Assembly (NCBI GenBank): GCA_035461385.1
Contig: DATHVI010000135.1
Location: 1 to 27,935, forward strand
Direction of reading: 5' to 3'
Source: DATHVI01 sp035461385
GTDB lineage: Bacteria; Actinomycetota; Thermoleophilia; Solirubrobacterales; 70-9
DNA: 27,935 bases
Shown here piece after piece: positions 22,316-27,935 of this stretch. How positions within the stretch are numbered: the first letter of the stretch is position 1; every line of letters starts with the position of its first letter. The position numbers and the translations under genes were made by a program. The notes under the pieces were generated by a model. The model searched no databases, was not told the DNA's origin, and worked only from the letters and a program-made list of their open reading frames with translations.

Positions 22316-23551
22316 ATGGCAAGCGGATCGAGGAGCGGCTTCGGGTCCCAGCCGTATCGCGAGCGCGACGAGGCGATCGAGGCCTTCGCCGCTCACGTCA
22401 ACCGCGGCAAGGCGCAGGCGCTGCGGGCGATCGGGGTCGAGATCGTGGTCGGCGAGCGCGAGGGGCCGAGGTTTCGCGACGCCTACAGCGGGCGTTGGTA
22501 CTGGAACTGCCACTGCAACGGTGGCGTCTTCAACCTCGGCCACCGGCACCCGCGCGTGGTCGGGGCGCTGCGCGAGGCGCTCGACCACCTCGATGTCGGA
22601 AACCACCACCTGATCAGCGGCTGGCGCGCCAGGCTCGCCGAGCGGCTCGCCGCGAGCACCGACGACCGGCTTCCCTATGCGGTCTTCACCCCTTCGGGGA
22701 GCGAGGCGGTCGACCTCGCGCTTCGCCTCGCCCGAGCGACGACCGGCCGCGAGCAGGTGGTCGCGGCGCTCGGCGCATACCACGGGCTCGCCGGACTCGG
22801 CTGGGCGGCGAGCGATCCGCGCTGGATCGAGCCGTTCGGGTTCGAGCCGGCCGGGTTCGCGCGAGTGCCGTTCAACGACGCCGAAGCGATCCGTGACCTG
22901 ATCAGCGAGGAGACCGCGGCGGTCATCCTCGAGGCGATCCCGGCGACCCTCGGCTTTCCCCCGCCCGCCCCCGGCTACCTGGCGGCGGTCGCCGAGGCGG
23001 CGCGGGACAGCGGCACGCTGCTCGTCGTCGACGAGGTCCAGACCGGCCTCGGCCGCACCGGGACCCCCTGGTACTGGCAGCAGGAGGGGATCGAGCCCGA
23101 CATCGTGATCACCGGCAAGGGCCTCGGCGGCGGCCTCTACCCGATCAGCGCCGCGCTGCTGAGCGCCAAGCTCGAGGCGTTCTTCGATCGCCACCCATTC
23201 GCCTACGTGTCGACGTTCGGCGGCAGCGAGGTCGGCTGCGCGGTCGCCGGCGCGGTGCTCGACGAGGTCCTCGAGCCGGCGTTCCTGGCCCGGGTGCGAG
23301 CGCTCGGCGAGCGCTTCGAGGCCGGCTTTGCCGGGCTTCCGTTCGAGCTCCGCCGCCGCGGCCTGACGATCGGGCTGCGCTTCGACGAGCCCGAGGGCGG
23401 GGTGCTCGCGGCGAAGCGGCTGATCGACGCCGGCATCTTCGCCGTCTTCGCGGAGCACGACCACCGCGTGACCCAGTTCAAGCCGCCGCTGATCCTCTCC
23501 GACGCCGAAGCCGACGAAGTGATCGCTGGGGTGCGAGGGGCGCTCGCGTGA
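22316..23551 (+). CDS. Class III (PLP-dependent) aminotransferase
   Basis: The 411-residue protein has class III hallmarks: YWNCHCNGGVFNLGHRHPRV, PSGSEAVDLALRLARATTGR, LLVVDEVQTGLGRTG with the PLP-binding Asp, and ITGKGLGGGLYP with the Schiff-base Lys. Ornithine/acetylornithine/GABA aminotransferases share this fold; the substrate is not identifiable. TACTGT (22304-22309) sits 6 nt before the ATG and could be a -10 box of a leaderless message. Its stop overlaps the GTG of the kinase-like gene, so they form an operon. Confidence 0.9.
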   Translation: MASGSRSGFGSQPYRERDEAIEAFAAHVNRGKAQALRAIGVEIVVGEREGPRFRDAYSGRWYWNCHCNGGVFNLGHRHPRVVGALREALDHLDVGNHHLISGWRARLAERLAASTDDRLPYAVFTPSGSEAVDLALRLARATTGREQVVAALGAYHGLAGLGWAASDPRWIEPFGFEPAGFARVPFNDAEAIRDLISEETAAVILEAIPATLGFPPPAPGYLAAVAEAARDSGTLLVVDEVQTGLGRTGTPWYWQQEGIEPDIVITGKGLGGGLYPISAALLSAKLEAFFDRHPFAYVSTFGGSEVGCAVAGAVLDEVLEPAFLARVRALGERFEAGFAGLPFELRRRGLTIGLRFDEPEGGVLAAKRLIDAGIFAVFAEHDHRVTQFKPPLILSDAEADEVIAGVRGALA

Positions 23552-24459
23552 GCGACGGCCGCCCCGAGGCCACCCCCCGCTTAGCCGACACCGAGCTCGA
23601 CGCGCTCGATCGAATCGTCCGCGAGGCGCTCGCCCGCGGCGACGAGACCGCGCTGCCGGTGCTCGGCTATGGGGAGATCTCGCTCGTCCTCGCGTGGCCA
23701 CCGGCGGACCCCGCGTTCGCGTGCAAGCGGCTACCGCCGTTCCCCAGCCGCCAGCGCCTCGAGGCCTACCGGCAAACGCTCATCGACTACGTCGAGGCCC
23801 TGCGAGCGGCCGGGATCCCGGTCGCCGAGACCGAGCTGCGGGCGGTCGAGGGCGACGGCGAGGGCGCCGCCGGGTACGTCGTCCAGCCGATCCTGCCGGC
23901 GCGATCGGTGGCACCGGCGGTGCTGGCGCGCGCCGATCCCGCCGCCGGGCACCCGGTCGTCGCGGCGGTGGTCGATTCGGCGGCCGCCGCGGTCGGACCG
24001 AGGCTCGGCCTCGACGCTCAGCTTTCGAACTGGACCTGGGAGGACGGCGAGCTCAGCTACATCGACGTCTCGACCCCGCTGATCTGGTCGGCCGACGGGC
24101 GCTCCCGCTTCGACCTCGACCTGATCGCGCAGGCGTTCCCCTGGGCGCTGCGGGCCCCGTTGCGCCGCTTCGTCGCGCCCGGGATCCTCGACACCTACCG
24201 GGATCTGCGCAAGGTCTACCTCGACCTCTGCGGCAACCTGATCAAGGAGGGCCTCGGCCGCTGGCTGCCGGCGTTCATCGGCCGGCTGAACCGCCACCTC
24301 GACGAGCCGCTGGCGGCGGCGGAGGTCGAGCGCTATCACCGCTCCGACCGCCGGCTCTGGGGCGCGCTGCTGTGGGCGAGGAGGATCGACCGGGCCTGGC
24401 AGCGCCACGTCCGCCGCCGCGCCTACCCGTTCCTGCTGCCGAGGGCGACGGGGCGCTGA
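23548..24459 (+). CDS. Kinase-like-fold protein of unknown role, coupled to aminotransferase
   Basis: The GTG at 23548 overlaps the aminotransferase TGA as GTGA. The 303-residue product begins with an Asp/Glu-rich helix, then VLGYGEISLVLAWPP and ACKRLPPFPS, reminiscent of a nucleotide-binding loop and the ATP-contacting Lys of protein-kinase-like phosphotransferases. Later LDAQLSNWTWEDGELSYIDV, STPLIWS resembles a catalytic Asn and metal-binding Asp in the same fold. It may be one of the numbered DUF families. A small-molecule phosphotransferase acting with the aminotransferase is a reasonable inference but not shown. Confidence 0.7.
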   Translation: MSDGRPEATPRLADTELDALDRIVREALARGDETALPVLGYGEISLVLAWPPADPAFACKRLPPFPSRQRLEAYRQTLIDYVEALRAAGIPVAETELRAVEGDGEGAAGYVVQPILPARSVAPAVLARADPAAGHPVVAAVVDSAAAAVGPRLGLDAQLSNWTWEDGELSYIDVSTPLIWSADGRSRFDLDLIAQAFPWALRAPLRRFVAPGILDTYRDLRKVYLDLCGNLIKEGLGRWLPAFIGRLNRHLDEPLAAAEVERYHRSDRRLWGALLWARRIDRAWQRHVRRRAYPFLLPRATGR

Positions 24460-24587
24460 CGCGCCGACGGGAGGCCCGTTCCCGGCCCGGCCCCCGATCA
24501 CCGGGGCGGTAAGAAACGCGCCGCCGGTGACGCATACGTGGTAGCGGGCGCTCGGCCCGCCAACCACCGACCGAGGAGAACGAGCTG

Positions 24588-25829
24588 ATGAACGCGAGCC
24601 AACCGACCTTCGTCGTCGTCGGCGCCGGGCTTGCCGGCGCGAAGGCGGCGGAGGCCCTGCGCGAGGAGGGCTTCGACGGTCGCCTGACCCTGATCGGCGA
24701 CGAGGCCGAGCGGCCCTACGAGCGCCCACCGCTCTCGAAGGACTACCTGCGCGGCGAGACCGACGAGAAGCCCTACGTCCACCCGGAGGGCTTCTACGCC
24801 GAGAGCGAAATCGAGCTGCGGACTTCGACCCCGGTCGCCGAGCTCGACCCCCACGGCCGCGAGGTCGTCCTCGGCGACGGCGAGCGGATCGGCTACGACG
24901 CGGTGCTGCTGGCGACCGGGGCCGAGCCGCGTCGCCTCGGCCTCCCGGGCGCCGACCTCGACGGCGTCCTCTACCTGCGCACGGTCGCCGACTCGCGCGC
25001 GATCGGCGAGCGGATCGACCGCCGCCAGCGCGTCGTCGTGATCGGCTCGGGGTGGATCGGGGCCGAGGTCGCCGCCTCGGCGCGCGAGAAGGGGTCCGAG
25101 GTGACGATGCTCGAGATGGCGGCGCTTCCGCTCGAGCGGGTGCTCGGCCCCGAGATCGGCTCGGTCTACCTCGACATCCATCGCGACCACGGGGTCGAGT
25201 TCCTCCCCGAGACGACCGCCGCCAGGTTCGAGGGCGACGGCGCGGTCGAGCGGGTCGTCACCCGCGACGGCGCCGAGATCGCCACCGAGTGCGTCGTCGT
25301 CGGAGTCGGCGTCTCGCCGCGCACCGGACTCGCCGAGGCGGCGGGGCTCGCGGTCGAAGACGGCATCCTCGTCGACGAGCGGCTGGCGACCGCGGCCCCG
25401 GGGGTGTTCGCGGCCGGCGACGTAGCCAACGCGCAGCACCCGTTCTACGGCCGGCGGCTGCGGGTCGAGCATTGGGCGAACGCGCTCGAGGAGGGCCCGG
25501 TCGCCGCCCGGGCGATGCTCGGCCACGACTCCGCCTACGATGCGATCCCCTACTTCTTCTCCGACCAGTACGACGTCGGGATGGAGTACAGCGGCTACGC
25601 GACGAGCCGGGACGAGGTCGTGTTCCGCGGCGACGTCCCCGGACGCGAGTTCATCGCCTTCTGGCTCGACGGCGGTCGCGTCGTCGCCGGGATGAACGTC
25701 AACGTCTGGGAGGTGAGCGACCCGATCCGGGAGCTGATCCGGTCGCGCCGCGAGGTCGATCGCACGCGCCTCGCCGATCCCGACGTGCCGCTCGAGGCGC
25801 TCGCCGCCGGCACTGCGACGAGCCGATGA
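24588..25829 (+). CDS. FAD-dependent ferredoxin/rubredoxin reductase-like oxidoreductase
   Basis: The ATG at 24588 follows GAGGAGAACGAG. The 413-residue protein has FVVVGAGLAGAKAAEALREE (FAD), RPYERPPLSKDYLRGE, LLATGAEPRRL, VVVIGSGWIGAEVAASAREK (NAD(P)H), APGVFAAGDVAN (second FAD) and a C-terminal reductase domain with VEHWANALEEG. This is the ferredoxin-reductase family of oxygenase electron-transfer chains (ThcD/BphA4-like). No ferredoxin or oxygenase is adjacent. The stop overlaps folE as ATGA. Confidence 0.92.
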   Translation: MNASQPTFVVVGAGLAGAKAAEALREEGFDGRLTLIGDEAERPYERPPLSKDYLRGETDEKPYVHPEGFYAESEIELRTSTPVAELDPHGREVVLGDGERIGYDAVLLATGAEPRRLGLPGADLDGVLYLRTVADSRAIGERIDRRQRVVVIGSGWIGAEVAASAREKGSEVTMLEMAALPLERVLGPEIGSVYLDIHRDHGVEFLPETTAARFEGDGAVERVVTRDGAEIATECVVVGVGVSPRTGLAEAAGLAVEDGILVDERLATAAPGVFAAGDVANAQHPFYGRRLRVEHWANALEEGPVAARAMLGHDSAYDAIPYFFSDQYDVGMEYSGYATSRDEVVFRGDVPGREFIAFWLDGGRVVAGMNVNVWEVSDPIRELIRSRREVDRTRLADPDVPLEALAAGTATSR

Positions 25830-26461
25830 GCGGCGGCCGAAACGGCGCCGGCCCTCACCGCGCCGAAGCGGCGATCGCCGCGGCGGCGCCGGCGCCGGGG
25901 TCGAGCGCGATCGACCTCGCCGCGGCCGAGCGCGCCGCGGCCGAGCTGCTCGCCGCGCTCGGCGCCGACGTCGACTCCGACCACCTCCGCGACACTCCGC
26001 GCCGGGTCGCGAAGGCCTACGCCGAGCTGCTCTCGCCGGTCGCCTTCAATGCGACGACGTTCCCGAACGACGAGGGCTACGACGAGCTCGTCGTCGTCCG
26101 CGAGATCCCGTTCCAGTCGCTCTGCGCCCACCACCTGCTGCCGTTTCACGGCACCGCGCACGTCGCCTACCTCCCGGGCGAGCGGATCATCGGCCTGTCG
26201 AAGCTCGGCCGCGTCGTCGATCGGTTCGCCCACCGGCTTCAGGTCCAGGAGCGCCTGACGACGCAGGTCGCCGACTGGCTCGAGGAGCGCCTGCGGCCGC
26301 GCGGCGTCGGCGTGATCGTCCGCGCCGAGCACCTCTGCATGTCGTTGCGCGGGGTACAGAAGCCCGGGGCGATGACCGTGACCTCGGCGCTGCGCGGCGC
26401 CGTCAGGGACGACCCTCGCACCCGCGACGAGTTCCTCACCCTCGCCGACGCCGGCGGCTGA
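25826..26461 (+). CDS. folE: GTP cyclohydrolase I
   Basis: The ATG at 25826 overlaps the reductase stop, which decides the start despite the longer open frame upstream. The 211-residue protein has an Ala-rich N-terminal extension, DTPRRVAKAYAELLSP, the zinc/active-site block LCAHHLLPFHGTAHVAYLPG, GLSKLGRVVDRFAHRLQVQE, and AEHLCMSLRGVQKPGAMTVT. It converts GTP to 7,8-dihydroneopterin triphosphate for folate or other pterins. No other folate genes are in the window. Pairing with a flavin reductase is unusual. Confidence 0.95.
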   Translation: MSGGRNGAGPHRAEAAIAAAAPAPGSSAIDLAAAERAAAELLAALGADVDSDHLRDTPRRVAKAYAELLSPVAFNATTFPNDEGYDELVVVREIPFQSLCAHHLLPFHGTAHVAYLPGERIIGLSKLGRVVDRFAHRLQVQERLTTQVADWLEERLRPRGVGVIVRAEHLCMSLRGVQKPGAMTVTSALRGAVRDDPRTRDEFLTLADAGG

Positions 26462-26499
26462 CCGCGCGCGGCGCGGGCCGTCACCGTTCGGGCGGAGCT

Positions 26500-26536
26500 T
26501 TCGCGATCAGGTGTCCCTGCGATACCCGATCGCGAA
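26500..26536. terminator. Inverted repeat between convergent genes
   Basis: TTCGCGATC (26500-26508) and GATCGCGAA (26528-26536) form a 9-bp perfect stem around a 19-nt loop. The arms continue imperfectly outwards (GAGCT.../...GCTTC). It lies between the convergent folE and acyltransferase genes and could terminate both; no T tract is seen. Confidence 0.4.
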
Positions 26537-26567
26537 GCTTCGCGCGGGGGCCGGCGCTCAGCGTGGG

Positions 26568-27935
26568 CTAGCGGGCGCCCGCGCCCGCCGGCAGGGCGAC
26601 CTCGACGCGCTCGTGGCGCCGGCGATCCCGCACCCGCACGCCGACCGGGGGCGATCGGCGCGCGACGGCGTGGTCGAGCATCGCGTCGAGCTCGGCTTCG
26701 AGCGCCGCCGCGAGGCGGTCGACGTCGGGCAGCGTCTCGCGGTCGGCGTAGAGGCCGAAGAACGCGCGGCCGCCGACCGTCGCCATCCCGATCGAGACCG
26801 CGTGGCCCTCGGCGAGCGGCACCACCGGATAGGCCTCCTCGAGCAGGCACCCGCGCATGTACATCGGCTCGGGTGGCCCGGGGATGTTCGAGACGACGAG
26901 GTTGAACGCCCGCGGGCTCGCGACGAGGCGCGCCGCCGCCCGGTGGATCGGGTAGGCCGCCTGGGAGAGGAGATCGAGGAGCGCATCGGCGCCTCCCGGC
27001 TGCTCGGCGCGCTTCCGGCTCGCCGTCTGCGCGTGGACCGCGCGCAGCCTCCGCACCGTGTCGGCCTCGTCGCAGGGCAGGTCGCAGAAGATGAACGAGA
27101 GCCGGTTGCCCGGGCGCCCTCCGTCGCCCGCGGCCCTCATGTCGACCGGGACCATCGCCTTCAGCGGGCGCGGGTCCTCGTCTCGCGCCGCGAGGTGCCG
27201 CCGCGCGGCGCCGGCGCACGCGGCGAGCAGGACATCGTTGATCGTCGTCCCGAACGCGGCCTTGATCAGCTTCAGCTCGGCGAGCGGGCGGGTCACCGTC
27301 CCGAGGTGGCGACGCGGCGAGCTCGGGGCGTTGAGCGCTTCCGACGCCCGCGCCGGGCGCGCGGCGTCGGCCAGCGCGCGCGCCGCCGAGCCGGCCCGGC
27401 CGGCGAACCCGGCGAGCCGCTTCGGTGACGAGAGCGTGCCGAGTGCCCCCGCGGCGAAGCGCAGGCGCTCCCAGGAGCGCCCCGCCGAGGCGCGGACGAG
27501 AAGCTCGGCGCCGGTCGGCTCGGGCCACGGCCTCCAGTCGTCGCGCCCGGGTGGGGGCGCTTCGGGCTCGGGGTCGAGGAGCAGCGAGGCGAGCTCGACC
27601 GCGGCGATCCCGTCGACCATCGAATGGTGGGCCTTGCCGAAGACGCCGATCCGCCCGTCGCGGAGGCGCTCGGCGACCGAGAGCTGCCAGAGCGGGCGGT
27701 CCTTTGGGAGCTGCTCGGACATGCAGGCCTCGAACGCCTCGTCGAAGGCGTCGGAGGCGGCCGGGACGACGTGCCGGCTGAGGTCGAAGCGATCGTCGTC
27801 GACCCAGTACGGCGCGCTGAGCCCGAACGGCACCGGCTTCAGCCGCTGGCGGTAGCGGGGCGCGCGCCCCAGCCGCGCGCCGATGTGCTCGCGAAGCGCC
27901 TCGAAGCTCGGCCGCCGCCCGCGCTCCGGCGGGGC
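26568..27935 (-). CDS. WS/DGAT-type acyltransferase, 5'-partial
   Basis: The frame is open to the right window edge (27935), so the N terminus is missing; the in-frame ATG at 27833 is internal. The 455 visible residues contain RQRLKPVPFGLSAPYWVDDD, LPKDRPLWQLSVAERL, the catalytic HHSMVDG (HHxxxDG), then NDVLLAACAGAARRHL, MVPVDMR, NLVVSNIPGPPEPMYM and the C-terminal condensation-like domain. Wax ester synthase/diacylglycerol acyltransferases transfer acyl-CoA to alcohols or diacylglycerol for storage lipids. It is convergent with folE. Confidence 0.92.
   Translation of the reverse strand, partial: APPERGRRPSFEALREHIGARLGRAPRYRQRLKPVPFGLSAPYWVDDDRFDLSRHVVPAASDAFDEAFEACMSEQLPKDRPLWQLSVAERLRDGRIGVFGKAHHSMVDGIAAVELASLLLDPEPEAPPPGRDDWRPWPEPTGAELLVRASAGRSWERLRFAAGALGTLSSPKRLAGFAGRAGSAARALADAARPARASEALNAPSSPRRHLGTVTRPLAELKLIKAAFGTTINDVLLAACAGAARRHLAARDEDPRPLKAMVPVDMRAAGDGGRPGNRLSFIFCDLPCDEADTVRRLRAVHAQTASRKRAEQPGGADALLDLLSQAAYPIHRAAARLVASPRAFNLVVSNIPGPPEPMYMRGCLLEEAYPVVPLAEGHAVSIGMATVGGRAFFGLYADRETLPDVDRLAAALEAELDAMLDHAVARRSPPVGVRVRDRRRHERVEVALPAGAGAR

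Noticed and set aside
25052..25825. N-terminal extension of FolE in the longer open frame
   Set aside because: The extension lies wholly inside the flavoprotein gene in another frame and is Arg-rich; the ATG at 25826 overlaps the upstream stop as expected for an operon.

Overview
This is a GC-rich, densely packed stretch of chromosome, almost certainly from an actinomycetota. Gene content (GH15 glucoamylase-like enzyme, DUF427, UBP-type zinc finger, laminin-B secreted protein, WS/DGAT acyltransferase, DUF3494 protein with an LPxTG-like tail) and frequent GTG/TTG starts fit a soil lineage such as Thermoleophilia/Solirubrobacterales. That placement is inference, since no rRNA or complete tRNA is present.

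Layout. (1) 1-1346: 3' part of a surface protein with a 24-bp coding tandem repeat, a DUF3494 (ice-binding-type) domain, and two successive sorting-signal-like tails. (2) 1347-2800: a gene graveyard holding a DUF3179 relic, a frameshifted small membrane protein, a CopD-like C-terminal relic and a tRNA 3'-end-like fragment. (3) 2962-3693: a conserved hypothetical. (4) 3769-5120: a complete IS3-family element with inverted repeats and a 5-bp target duplication, abutting a broken SRPBCC gene. (5) 5601-7400: frameshifted glutaredoxin, alpha/beta hydrolase, then a minus-strand DUF427-thioredoxin-fold pair. (6) 7527-9633: GH15 enzyme and a UBP zinc-finger protein. (7) 9952-12839: a minus-strand, translationally overlapping operon of thioredoxin, Tes/MJ0619-like radical SAM enzyme, Cys-rich methyltransferase and a 72-residue protein ending in CLGC. 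(8) 12956-15458: divergent ECF sigma factor, ZAS-type anti-sigma factor, and a MerA/Lpd-like flavin disulfide reductase. (9) 15575-22139: secreted laminin-B protein, PfkB kinase, coiled-coil membrane protein, USP protein, LPG-synthase-type membrane protein, beta-lactamase-like hydrolase and another secreted protein. (10) 22316-26461: two tight operons, aminotransferase plus kinase-like protein and ferredoxin-reductase-like protein plus FolE. (11) 26568-end: WS/DGAT acyltransferase, cut by the window edge.

The strongest system-level signal is regulatory. Five sites share GAATCCTT, 16 bases, then TC with A three bases further on, at exactly the same spacing. They lie before the sigma factor, the divergent thioredoxin/radical-SAM operon, the flavin reductase, the DUF427/thioredoxin-fold operon and the UBP zinc-finger gene. 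This looks like the autoregulated promoter of the encoded ECF sigma factor, defining a thiol/redox regulon of at least five transcription units, including the unusual radical-SAM/methyltransferase/CxxC-peptide operon.

A second pattern is that four genes (2169-2499, 5114-5528, 5601-5946, 18263-18767) are each restored to family-like C termini by removing one base. This points to sequence indel errors or recent pseudogenisation.
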